Assembly: GCA_015039465.1 (NCBI GenBank)
Contig: MU130557.1
Span: 1-14,015 of the forward strand
Origin: Phlegmacium glaucopus
Taxonomy: Eukaryota > Basidiomycota > Agaricomycetes > Agaricales > Cortinariaceae
DNA length: 14,015 nucleotides
Reading direction: 5' to 3'
Within the stretch, counting starts at the first letter, position 1. Each line of letters opens with the position of its first letter. Positions 1 through 8,143 of this stretch are shown piece after piece. The notes beneath the pieces were generated by a model. It was not told the origin of the DNA. It saw only the letters and a program-made list of their open reading frames with translations, and searched no databases. Made by a program: the position numbers and the translations under genes.

Positions 1-81
1 GACTACAAAGTATGTATATAAGTAGCTATGAAGTGCTATGTGATACATGTTTATTACTGCAGAGGTCAGCTGTATGCTTGG

Positions 82-227
82 TGAGCTTACCCTCCCTGAT
101 GCTTGACGAGCTTATCTTTGCCGATGCTTGATGAGCTTATCTTCGCTGATTGAGCTTATCTTCGCTGATTGAGCTTATCTTCGCTGATTGAGCTTATCTT
201 CGCTGATGAGCTTATCTTTGGCCTTGA
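82..227. repeat. Minisatellite, 19-25 bp unit
   Basis: Four perfect tandem copies of the 19-mer TGAGCTTATCTTCGCTGAT occupy 132-207. They are flanked on the left by longer, degenerate 25-bp versions that add GCTTGA between units (about 82-131), and on the right by a partial copy (208-220). The inner copies look like a recent expansion of one shortened unit. No coding role is visible. Confidence 0.93.
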
Positions 228-565
228 TATGCTTACTTTTGTTGCACACTCTTAAAAACTAATTCACCAAGTACAAAATAAGCAGCTTGAGCAACTTAGC
301 AGGCTTATCTGCGAAATAAGCAGATTAAGTCTGCTAAGTTTTTTCTAGATTTTCCTGATGCAGGGCGTGCTAGAGTCAGAGTTAGCTACATAAAGATATG
401 AAGATAACGTCTAATGAACTCACATCCTCAGTGTTGGGAAATAAAGTAAATGACAACTGAGGAAAACTGTAAACAAAGCCAAAACGCGGTATATAAGGGA
501 GCGTTGCAGGCACGTGATATCGAAGCGTGATAGACATCCTGACCACAGACTGGTAAGTCCAACAA
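228..565. other. Intergenic, no gene seen; hairpin inside
   Basis: No reading frame here resembles a known protein. The visible structure is an imperfect inverted repeat at 293-340: AACTTAGCAG (293-302) pairs exactly with CTGCTAAGTT (331-340), with further inner pairing of GCTTAT with ATAAGC. A TATATAA string lies near 511, but nothing coding follows it closely. A minus-strand open frame over 420-611 has no recognisable features and is treated as chance. Confidence 0.5.
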
Positions 566-767
566 CCACATATGCCAAGTGCCAGTGCATCATACTAGGG
601 TTGTTATTCAACTACCCTAACAATGCTTCAAGTTCTGTTTTACATATTGGTCGAACCGAAACGAAGTAAATTGTACAATTTTATCACCAACCAAGTTTAT
701 GCCCGAACATGCTCGCCCATTTAAATGCAATAGCTTCCTGGCGCACTGCTGTATCATATCATGCACA

Positions 768-780
768 TATATCTATAAAG
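768..780 (+). promoter_or_regulatory. TATA-like box ahead of copy A relic
   Basis: TATATCTATAAAG lies about 75 bp before the ATG at 847 that starts the family-like frame. The same element (TATATCTATAAAA) sits at the equivalent place in copy B (about 6701-6714), so it predates the duplication. It is likely the core promoter of the ancestral gene; whether it works now cannot be told. Confidence 0.45.
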
Positions 781-797
781 GGCTGCGAGGGTTCGAA

Positions 798-1515
798 ATG
801 GATCTGTTGGACATGCACTTAGACGCACTCGCCATGACAAGCAGGCATGAGCACCTCCTTCGACAATGTGGACATCGTTGATTACGTATCCTTACCCTCA
901 GATATGTCTCTTCCTGCCACTGGTCACGAAAACCCAATTTTGTCTCTTAGTTCTTGGTCCACAGGGATCCTCCCCTACCATCCCATCCGAGTCGATGTTG
1001 TCTGATATCAATTGTGCGCTGCATTTCAACTTCCTTTCCCATTTATTAACAATATCCTTCAGTTTCTCGTACTAAGTAGACTCCACTCGTTTATCTCAAT
1101 ATCGAGACACCTCCCTGGACTGTATCTTCATCAAAATTTATACGCGAATCCTTTCTGTGTTATGGAAAGCTACATCACTGATCATCCGTACAGTATGTTC
1201 ATGGGCCCATTGCGACAGATGATTGGGCATGTCTGTGACTACGCTCTAACAATTTCTAAGTTTATCCTTGCGGATGTTACGAATAAGGATTCTGAAGCAC
1301 GGATTTCACCTGCTGCTTGCTTCTGTCTTGCTTTATCCCAAGAGCCCGAGATGCCTTTCTTTCCACTTCTCTCTCATTGTTGATGCCGACATGTCTCTCT
1401 CCTATCTTGAGCTTTTACACCTTCGCTGCGGACATTATTTTCTTTCTTGATTACCCTCGCACAAGCTGCCCCTCTCCTTTGAGCTCTAATATTTGGTCCA
1501 GGATGGTTTCCATCG
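798..1515 (+). pseudogene. F-box/LRR-like protein relic, copy A
   Basis: This is a decayed piece of a basidiomycete F-box/LRR-like gene. A frame from ATG 847 begins MSTSFDNVDIVDYVS and runs about 35 codons until an 8-bp deletion near 945-960 throws it off; the homologous frame resumes as GSSPTIPSES. Around 1240-1370 the frame reads ISKFILADVTNKDSEARISP, then ACF and a PFFP motif. This aligns with the segment after intron 1 of the intact F-box gene nearby (YPRKVKVF then FPSLRHL). A second small deletion near 1372 breaks the frame again. Compared with copy B, about 60 bp coding for TPSLKSLEV and the next LRR-like stretch are missing near 1425. What lies N-terminal to the LRR-like part is not recognisable. 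With at least three lesions it cannot make the family protein. The family assignment is moderate; the pseudogene call is firm. Confidence 0.65.
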
Positions 1516-2053
1516 AATTCCATACACAGTGTGCTTCTCTATCAGATGAAGAAAGCGGCGACAAAGATGGCGACATGCCTACGGACGTCGACATCGAATC
1601 AACAAGGATGGTATACCTAATGACAAGGACGATGGGGCAAGCGATACTGAAATCCTGCCAATGCCTGTCTCTGGTGGAATCGATTCTTTATGTGAGAAGC
1701 TACATGCATGGCACGGCTGCGTCGAGGAGATGGGGAAAACGCTGGCGACAAAGATTATTTATTGGGGGAAAAATGGATGCAGAGAGCCACGATGCGTGGA
1801 AGAAGAAGAAAATGTTCGAAGAGAGGAAGAGATGAATGGTAAAAAATCGAAAGAGAAAGAGAAAGAAAAACGGGAAGCAGAGGTAAAGGGAATGTAACGA
1901 AGGTAGTTAACTCCATCTTTCAATATCGAAGTCACGAACTTAGGAGTTTTCCCCCTAGACCCACCCCATCGTCCCTGACCAGGCCCCAGCTCAAAACAAT
2001 ATCAAGGCCCACAGTCAACGATGACAAGCATCTCATACCCTTCTTTGGCAGGG

Positions 2054-2620
2054 TGTAATAGTATAATATGTTCGAACACCCAAAAGGGTAATCTTAGTGT
2101 ATTTGTGAGGGTAAGTCGGAAATAATAATTTCCAATGGTGCAGGCGCTTAAGTCACGTGACGTGCATTTACACTAACGGCTTATGCAGTTGCGAACTCGT
2201 ATATGTAACGTGTTTGTATTTTGAAAAGAAATTGTAGTAAAGAGATTTGTTAGATCCCCTTTTGAGAATGAGATAATAGATCCGAGGCTGGCTAAATGGT
2301 GGGCTGTTCCACTGCCTTTCTACAGTAAATAAGAGCTGCTTTTATATGTAGGAAGGAAAGAAATTTTAAAATGAAATCTCTTAGTGTCTGATCTTTAAGA
2401 AATTTTATGCTGCTTTAATTTAATTTAAGAGTGTCCTAGCTCTTTTTTAGGTATGTTCATTTTCACTTTCCTTGCGCGCGCCTGGTCCTGCCTGTGTCCC
2501 TTTTTTCCTGTGCGTTACGTTTCCCAGAATGGGAAAGTCACGCGTGACATGTTTCTAAAACGGGAAATTGCTGCGCACACTGAACGAATTTTGCTGTTCA
2601 AACGATCATCGATCCTTACA
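2054..2620 (+). mobile_element. Probable solo LTR of a retrotransposon
   Basis: This 567-bp segment is absent from copy B, where the reading runs straight from TTTGGCA into AGGTCTTC. It begins TGTAA and ends TTACA, the TG...CA inverted ends of LTRs, and is flanked by the 4-bp direct repeat AGGG (2050-2053 and 2621-2624). It is A/T-rich, contains a CACGTG palindrome near 2154 and lacks any coding capacity, as expected of an LTR left by recombination. Imperfect longer similarity between the two ends (TGTTCGAACA against GTTTGAACAG) leaves a TIR transposon possible. Its strand is unknown. Confidence 0.55.
2520..2548. repeat. Adjacent hairpin and 12-bp palindrome inside the LTR
   Basis: TTTCCC-AGAAT-GGGAAA (2520-2536) forms a perfect 6-bp stem and is followed at once by the perfect 12-bp palindrome GTCACGCGTGAC (2537-2548). 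CGCGT cores of this kind are MluI-box (MCB)-like sites in fungi. In an LTR they could serve transcription, but that is inference. Confidence 0.4.
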
Positions 2621-3075
2621 AGGGTCTTCGAAGAAAGGTCAACAACTTTAAACTACTACCGACCCTCGGCAAGCACTGCAGCAGCTGGCGTCACGCAAAA
2701 AAAACTTGCAGCCATCTCTGAAGAGAACCGGGGAGCTATCGGGGAATGGGCAAAGGCTGAGGCATGTCTGGAAGGTGACAAAATTCACGATGATGAAAGT
2801 CGACTGAAGGCAGTAGAAGAGCAAGTCGAAAAAAGACAGGTATGCATTTTTTTTCAACTTTTCCTGCTTTGGTTGCTCGTTCTTAACAGCATCCGCTGAC
2901 AGGGATGAAAAGTGGAAAGTCACTGCAGCAATGGCTGCCGGACAGAAAAAACGCAACGACAATATTGCCATGCGCAATGAGAGGAAAAATGACAAAAAGA
3001 AGGGATTATCTAAGAAGGCCAGGCTTCGAAGGAAAATCCTTTGGGAAGGGTAAAGCGAGGTCGAATAACGGGCAA

Positions 3076-3631
3076 GTAGAGCTATATATCGAGGACTGTT
3101 CCCCACTTTGTCGATCCTGCCTACAATCTTAATTACTTTCGTTGGAAGTTGTCCAGTGCTCGTTCACATATGTCAAATGCTGGCACTCTTCTCTAGCAAA
3201 TCTTTGGCATGGTGTGTATTAAGCACTACTATGTTTCTTTTGTTCCCTTAACTTCTAACTTCATTGATTCTTCTCGCCGATGTGAATTAGAACCTGCAAT
3301 ATGCATATTATAACAAATCAATACGTTCAAGAAATGAGGATCTATTAAATGGCTTGATTGTACGTCACCACGTCTCTACGGAGTATCTGTGCTACTAGCC
3401 GTGGAGTAATGTTTTCAAATTCTGGGCAGTAAGTTACTTTCTATTTTTCTATCGCAAGCCTGGGCCTTCCAAACAGACCCATTGAATGGCATGACGCAGG
3501 TTTACGTCACTTGTACCATCGATAAGCTGTTCTTGCTGAAGTGCTGGCTTTCAAGTTCTCTCCTCACCAACTCGATCTTCCGTTCAAGTTGATCATATAC
3601 CATCTACCAGAAGGTGCCAGGAAAGAACAAG
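3076..3631 (+). other. Upstream region of the F-box gene; no gene seen
   Basis: No protein-like frame is recognised. The SURF6 relic fades out by about 3075. The last 90 bases before the F-box start (3541-3631) are rich in pyrimidines (CTCTCCTCACC, CGATCTTCCG) and lack an obvious TATA box, which is common in fungal promoters and 5' UTRs. Open frames crossing 3541-3759 lie in other phases and look like chance. Confidence 0.4.
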
Positions 3632-6090
3632 ATGGATTCCCTCAACTCTCATACGCAGACAACAGACACTGGTCTAAGCGACTTCACCGCGAAAGATTTC
3701 TTTTTGAACAACCCATACCTCATATCGCAGACATTCTCTCATCTTCAAGTCGAGGATGACAGGGAATATTGTCTATCCCTTTTCAACGCTGCATTGACAT
3801 GCAAACACTTCCTAGATGCAGCACTCGACGCATTATGGGAAAATTTGGATTCTTTAATACCTCTACTCAGACTCTTACCTGCTCTCTGCGTTGAAGACAA
3901 CGCTTACGTATGTGTACTAATCGTCCAACACATCTCTATATGACCTTATCTTGTCTTTAGGTCCTCAGTGGGGATATATCTCAGGCAGATTGGAATCGAC
4001 TGGAATATTATCCTCGAAAAGTCAAGGTTTTCTATGCCATGCCATCCAATATCATGGATCCTCAGTTTATTCCTTCAATCTATATTCGAATTGCTCAGCT
4101 TCAGTCATCAGCTCTCTTTCCATCTCTTCGTCACCTCTGCTGCCAGTTGGAGGCCGGGTCCACATCTCACATCTTCCTTTTCCTCTCACCATCCCTTGAA
4201 TCACTTGAACTCACCAATATTGCGGGCTCCGAGAATACCTTCGTTCGACCGTTTTTGGATACTCTTTCCTCTGCGATGCTCAAGTGGATCGTCCTTCGTA
4301 ATGGATGGTTGTCGTGCGGCACTTTGAAATATATTGCCCGGTTCAAGCAACTCCAATCTCTAGAGCTAGCACCTGTGGATACCGATTACAATTCTGTTTC
4401 ATGGGAGGTCATTGGCACTCTACCATCCCTCGTGAACTTAACCCTGAAGGTTATAAACTCTCAGGCTGGGCGGCCACCCGGTTGGCAGCACCTTTGGGAG
4501 GGATCAAATAATGGAGATAGGGGCCCTAAACATTTTAATGCTCTGGAAACTTTGCATGTTACAACCTTCTTCCACCTCATCCGACATCTCCTCAAATTAA
4601 TTGATTCTCCATGCTTAAAATCAATCCAGGCCTATGCGGCTATTGAATCACTCAAATGGGAATTTATTACAGCCTACGATCGCGACTCGGAGAAGGGACG
4701 CCTTGAGAAGGATCTTCTTGACACCATAGCAACAGTTGGTTCCAAGTGGCCAAAATCTTTGGAGAACTTTGTTATTGGTCAACACAATGTGGACAATTCG
4801 AAACAATTTCAATTTCAAGTTTACAACAGATTCTCAGATTCCATCACTGAGCTATTAAGGGACCTCAATGGGATACGGACATTCCATGTACAGGGCTGGA
4901 GAATAATAGTGATGTGCCGGGCCCGGCTTTGAGCCGGAAGCCAGGCCAAGCCAAGCCATTTTAGGCCGGGCCATAGGTGACGGCCCAGGAATGGCTTTGG
5001 CCCGGCCCAGGATAGCTCAAAGCCAAAGCCGGCGGCTCAGGCCGTGGCTTTAGCACCAGATTTATTTTTTTAGTAATGTGGATTTATTATACAGTTTCTT
5101 ACATCTTAGAATGCACACCGAAAATTCTGAAAGTTATTTGGTTATCACAGTGACATTTTCATCACCCTTCATGGCCGTCGCTTCGGATCTTGTTCTGACC
5201 GTGACAAAAATGTCACATTGAAACACAACCAAATAACTTTCATAAATTATGGTGTGCAAGATACAGTCCGTAAAGAATGAAACTGTCATGTTTATGGCAG
5301 CGAAAGCTGCTCTTGATTACATAACCAACAATTGAACCACTTTAGATTCCCTTTTCAAAGAGCTCTTGTGTGATCAACTTTGAATATTTAGTCTGTCATT
5401 ATTTGATTAGTCTACATCACTAATACCATCCAAATATCTGATTTCCGTGGGTTACCATAATGAAATGTAGAAGTACTGTCAAAAGCCGTGGCCTGGGCCG
5501 GGCCAAGCCAGGGCCGAGCTGGCTTTGGGGGCTTTGGCTTGGCCCAGGTTTTTGTGAGGCCGGAGCCGGCTGAAGCCAGGCCAAAGCTGTGGCTTTTGGG
5601 CCAAGCCGGGCCGGAACATCACTAGAGGATAATAACCATGAACGATGAACTACTAGTGTGGCATCTGGTCCAGTCATGGCCAAACTTGACAACCCTAATC
5701 CTTCCTGTTGATCATGTGTCTATTTCCTTGTTGACTTTGGGGATAATTGCAGAGAATTGTCCTGAACTGCGCTATTTGCAAATACAATTGGATGCTTCTA
5801 CTATCCCACCTTTCAATAACCCGGCTAGTGCTGTCCTTTGCAAAAATACTAACGCTGCCCTTTGCCACAAATTGGGAGTTCTGTCTGTGGCACATGATCC
5901 ATATACTGCAAGAAAGCTGCAAGGTCGACAAGTCCGTCACAGTGTGGCAAGGTATTTGGATTCCATGTTCCCTCTGGTATCCATAGAAATGCTCGACGAG
6001 TCCAACCCAGCAATCAAAACTTGGTCGGAAGTTTACGAACTGATGAGGCTTTTCCAGGACGTCAGACGAGAAGCCAATGGACAGGAATAA
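3632..6090 (+). CDS. F-box/LRR-like protein gene, split by a MITE
   Basis: Likely substrate adaptor of an SCF ubiquitin ligase, from the large Agaricomycete F-box family. The start is ATG 3632 (context ACAAGATGG); the frame extends upstream only to a GTG at 3614. Exon 1 is 3632-3907, intron 1 is 3908-3960, and exon 2 runs from 3961. Residues 27-69 are F-box-like (NPYLISQTFSHL, then ALTCKHFLDAALDALW). The usual family segments follow: LIPLLRLLP, ADWNRLEYYPRKVKVF, and irregular leucine-rich stretches such as FPSLRHL, SPSLESLEL and FKQLQSLEL. At codon 408 a 718-bp MITE plus an 8-bp target duplication intervenes (4907-5632), and reading into it hits TGA at 4930. Past it the same frame continues from 5633 through MNDELLVWHLVQSWPNLTTL to TAA 6088-6090. 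Without the insertion the protein would be 559 residues, normal for the family, with no other lesion. Either a recent knock-out or a gene that splices the element out. SCF function is inferred from the family only. Confidence 0.82.
3908..3960 (+). other. Intron 1 of the F-box gene (53 nt)
   Basis: The intron starts GTATGT and ends TGTCTTTAG, with a possible branch site TATGAC about 20 nt before the acceptor. It lies between codons (phase 0). Removing it joins ...VEDNAY to VLSGDISQADW, an arrangement usual in this family. Unspliced reading hits a stop at 3941-3943. Confidence 0.88.
4899..5632. mobile_element. hAT-type MITE with target duplications (MITE 1)
   Basis: The element proper is 4907-5624 (718 bp). 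Its ends are inverted: TAGTGATGTGCCGGGCCCGG on the left, and on the right the complement of TAGTGATGTTCCGG. The flanking 8-bp duplications are GAGAATAA (4899-4906) and GAGGATAA (5625-5632), one mismatch. An 8-bp target site and TAG-type ends fit the hAT superfamily. Subterminal regions are GC-rich and packed with GGCCCGGCC and GCCAAAGCC motifs, plausible transposase-binding repeats. The centre is A/T-rich and holds a second inverted repeat. No transposase frame exists, so it depends on a partner elsewhere. Confidence 0.88.
5091..5286. repeat. Internal inverted repeat of MITE 1
   Basis: ACAGTTTC (5091-5098) pairs with GAAACTGT (5279-5286). Further in, GCACACC with GGTGTGC and GAAAGTTATTTGGTT with AACCAAATAACTTTC also pair, and GTGACATTTT with AAAATGTCAC lies near the loop. 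The whole can fold into a long imperfect hairpin nested inside the terminal repeats. It may be a relic of an older MITE trapped within this one. Confidence 0.75.
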
Positions 6091-6280
6091 TCAACGTCGA
6101 CGTTCCCAATTGTTGTCATTTATGTACTCCAATACTAGTTCTTCCGGCACCTATCTCGTCAGGCTAGCGGCAATGAGTTCAAAATGTTTTAAAGATAACT
6201 TCGACTTCACTCAATGATCAACCATCCGAAGATTGTTGTCGTTAGGAGGGACCACATGTGACCGAGTGCATCTGAATCAT
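6091..6280 (+). other. 3' flank of the F-box gene; no gene seen
   Basis: The likely 3' UTR starts with a perfect 12-bp palindrome AACGTCGACGTT (6093-6104), three bases after the stop codon. No standard AATAAA signal is seen. Copy B of the duplication begins at 6281. Confidence 0.4.
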
Positions 6281-6699
6281 AGGGTTGTTATTCAAACTAC
6301 TCTAGCAACGCTTCTTCAAGTTCTGCTTTACATATAGGTCAAACCGAAACAAAGTAAGTTGTACAATTTTATCACCGACCAAGTAAGTTTATGCTTGAGA
6401 GGCGCAATTTTATGTAAGGAAATACTACTTTCTCGACCTTGACCCGACCATCCTGAGTCCGTAGCTTGATCCCTATTCCCAGCTATCCTCTCAAGGACTT
6501 CGTAGCAAGAATTTCATAATTCAATCATTACCTCCAGAGTCCCGACCTCTTACCGGCCCTCTACCAAGCCTGTGCAGACACAAACAGAACGCCAAGTTGA
6601 CAAAAAGAAACTTCTTACCAAGACTTAGACCGTATGGCAGTTACATTGAACTATAAACCCTCCTAAACAGTCGGTAATAACGGCACGAGGCACAGGCGT

Positions 6700-6715
6700 G
6701 TATATCTATAAAAGA
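6700..6715 (+). promoter_or_regulatory. TATA-like box ahead of copy B relic
   Basis: TATATCTATAAAA matches the copy A element in sequence and position, about 65-75 bp before ATG 6776. Conservation between two decayed copies only shows common origin. Confidence 0.42.
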
Positions 6716-6730
6716 CTGCGAGAGTTCGAA

Positions 6731-7349
6731 ATGGATCTGTTGGACGTACTTGCCACGACAAGCAATTTGCAAGGCATGAGCATCTCGTGGACGTCGTTGG
6801 TTCTATATCCTTATCCTCAGATATGTCTCTTCCTGCCACTGGTCACGATAATCCAGCTTCTTCTGTTAGCCCTTCGAACGATGGTCCACAGGGCTCTTCC
6901 CCTACCCTCCCATCCGAGTCGACGTTGTCTGATATCGATAGTGCGCCACATTTCAACTTCCTTTCCCATTTATTGACAATATCCTTCAGGTAACTATGCT
7001 TTAACGATTTCCAAGTTTATCGTTACGGATGTTACGAATAAGGATTTTGAAGCACGTATTTCGCCTGCTGCTTGCTTCCGACTTGCTTTATTCCAAGAGC
7101 CTGAGATACCTTTCTTTCCACACCTCTCTGGTCTCGACATCGTTGACGCCGATACATCTCTCTCCTATCTTGAGCTTTTGCTTACACCTTCGCTAAAATC
7201 ACTGGAGGTGTTTGCGCATTCCAGATGCCCAGCAGTCGAGATTATTTTCTTTCTTGATCACCCTCGTACAAGTTGCCCCTCTCGTTCAAACTCTAATTTT
7301 TGGTCTAGGATGGTTTCCATCGAATTCCATACACCACCGTGGTCCTCTA
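6731..7349 (+). pseudogene. F-box/LRR-like protein relic, copy B
   Basis: Counterpart of the copy A relic, better preserved in its second half. The N-terminal frame MSLPATGHDNPASS leads on to SESTLSDIDSAPHFNFLSH and ends at TAA 6991-6993, but it is out of phase with ATG 6776 because 10 bp present in copy A (TTCGACAATG region) are missing. After an internal deletion at about 6988 the frame ISKFIVTDVTNKDFEARISP resumes (from about 7011) and runs through PFFPHL, DADTSLSYLELLLTPSLKSLEV (LRR-like, to about 7213). A 1-nt shift moves it to RIPDAQQSRLFSFLITLV then QTLIFGLG (to about 7310). The segment matches the intact F-box gene's YPRKVKVF...FPSLRHL...SPSLESLEL order. Lesions differ from those of copy A, so the two decayed independently. 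Not functional. Confidence 0.68.
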
Positions 7350-8143
7350 TCAGATGAGGAAAGCGGCGACAAAGACGTTGACGTGGCCATGGACTCGACG
7401 TAGACATCGACAAGGATGGTATACCTAATGACCAGGACGATGGGGCAAGTGATATTGAAATCTTGCCAATGCCTGTCTCCGGTGGGATCGATTCTTTATG
7501 TGAGAAGCTACATGTACGGATGGCGCAGCTGCGTCGAGGAGGTGGGGAAAACGCTGGCGACAAGATGATTTATTGGAGGAAAGACGGATGCAGAGAGCCG
7601 CGATGCGTGAAAGAAGAAGAAAAGAGACACGAGAAAAGAGAGGAAGAGATAAAAAATCCAAAGAGAAAGGAAAAGAAAAACGAGGAAGCGGAGATAAAGG
7701 GAATGTAATGAAGGTAGTTAATTCCATCTTTCAATATCAAAGTTACGAACTTATGAGTTTTTCTCCTAGACTCAGCTCATTGTCCCTGACCAGCTCAAAA
7801 CAATATCAAGGCGCACAGTCAACGATGACGACCATCTCATACTTTTCTTTGGCAAGGTCTTCAAAGAAAGGTTAACAACCTAAAACTACTACCGACCCTC
7901 GGCAAGCACTGCAGCCGCTGGCGTCACGCAAAGAAAAACTCGCCGCCATCCCTGAAGAAAAGCGAAAGGTTGTCAGAGACAGGGAGAAATGGGCAAAGGC
8001 TGAGGCACGTCTAGAAGGTATCAAGATTCACGATGATGAAAGTCGACTGAAGAAGGCAGTGAAGCGGAAGGCGAAGGAGAAAAGCAAGTCGAAAAAGGAT
8101 TGGTATGCATTTGTTCCTGCTTTGGTCGCTCGTTATTAACAGC
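7350..8143 (+). pseudogene. SURF6/Rrp14 C-terminal relic, copy B
   Basis: The acidic entry SDEESGDKDVDVAMDS (7350-) meets a stop at 7401-7403; one base off, the frame continues as DKDGIPNDQDDGASDIEILP to MPVSGGIDSLCEKLH (7463). After a short shift the signature RRMQRAAMRERRRKETREK reads from about 7582, ending in SLARSSKKG at 7873. From 7906 to 8103 a clean frame carries SRKEKLAAIPEEKRK, REKWAKAEARLEG, IHDDESRLKKAVKRK and KEKSKSKKDW, the core of the SURF6 domain. A phase-2 intron donor follows (GTATGC at 8103). The intron is cut at 8143 and the last exon is lost. The N-terminal half of SURF6 is replaced by the F-box relic. Family identity is strong; loss of function is clear. Confidence 0.82.

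Larger units (their letters stand above)
597..2893 (+). repeat. Segmental duplication, copy A
   Basis: This block matches 6281-8143 in the same orientation, starting at AGGGTTGTTATTCAA in both (597 and 6281). Similarity covers a non-coding leader with a TATA box, an F-box-like relic, a junction, and a SURF6 relic up to inside its last intron. Copy A differs by a solo LTR (2054-2620), by about 190 bp near 1055-1240 that copy B lacks, and by many small indels. Copy B has about 200 bp of extra leader (about 6410-6690). Weak similarity may extend upstream to about 565. The offset at the left edge is 5684 bp. Confidence 0.85.
1542..3075 (+). pseudogene. SURF6/Rrp14 C-terminal relic, copy A, split by LTR
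   Basis: SURF6 (yeast Rrp14) is a basic nucleolar protein of ribosome biogenesis. An acidic tract (SDEESGDKD, from 1542) leads to MPVSGGIDSLCEKLH (1661), the usual entry to the SURF6 domain, then a highly basic Lys/Glu-rich stretch broken by frameshifts. The insertion at 2054-2620 splits the gene. It resumes with KKLAAISEENRGA, WAKAEA and IHDDESRLK (about 2690-2810). A 63-nt intron (2840-2902, GTATGC...CTGACAG, possible branch site CTTAAC) follows. The next exon reads MAAGQKKRNDNIAMRNER and, after a 1-nt shift near 3016, RPGFEGKSFGKGKAR, the characteristic SURF6 tail. The retained intron argues for a DNA copy, not a retrocopy. The N-terminal half of SURF6 is absent and replaced by the F-box relic. 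Frameshifts, the LTR and the missing half make it non-functional. Confidence 0.78.
6281..8143 (+). repeat. Segmental duplication, copy B
   Basis: Direct, diverged copy of 597-2893. It keeps a longer leader (about 6400-6695) that is shortened in copy A, lacks the LTR, and lacks about 190 bp present in copy A (junction CCTTCAG/GTAACTATG near 6988). The match stops at TTAACAGC (8136-8143) inside the SURF6 intron, where the ABCC relic begins on the other strand. No protein is recognised in the leader 6281-6695. Confidence 0.85.

Noticed and set aside
2453..3106. Open frames 2453-2899 (+) and 2648-3106 (-)
   Set aside because: The plus frame starts inside the inserted LTR and only partly follows the SURF6 relic. 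The minus frame is its antisense, hydrophobic because it complements Lys/Glu-rich codons.
5420..5692. Minus-strand open frame over the right end of MITE 1 (Pro/Gly/Leu-rich)
   Set aside because: It is made from the GC-rich terminal repeats of the element; its composition follows the GGCCCGGCC motif and no domain is visible.
5638..6090. A separate gene starting at ATG 5638
   Set aside because: The frame is the direct continuation of the F-box gene: it is in phase with exon 2, begins only six bases past the MITE's target duplication, and has LRR-like content (LVQSWPNLTTLIL) expected at the family's C-terminus.
6698..6976. 92-residue plus frame as an intact membrane protein
   Set aside because: The hydrophobic stretch results from a shifted frame; comparison with copy A shows a 10-bp deletion that moved the reading out of the family frame.
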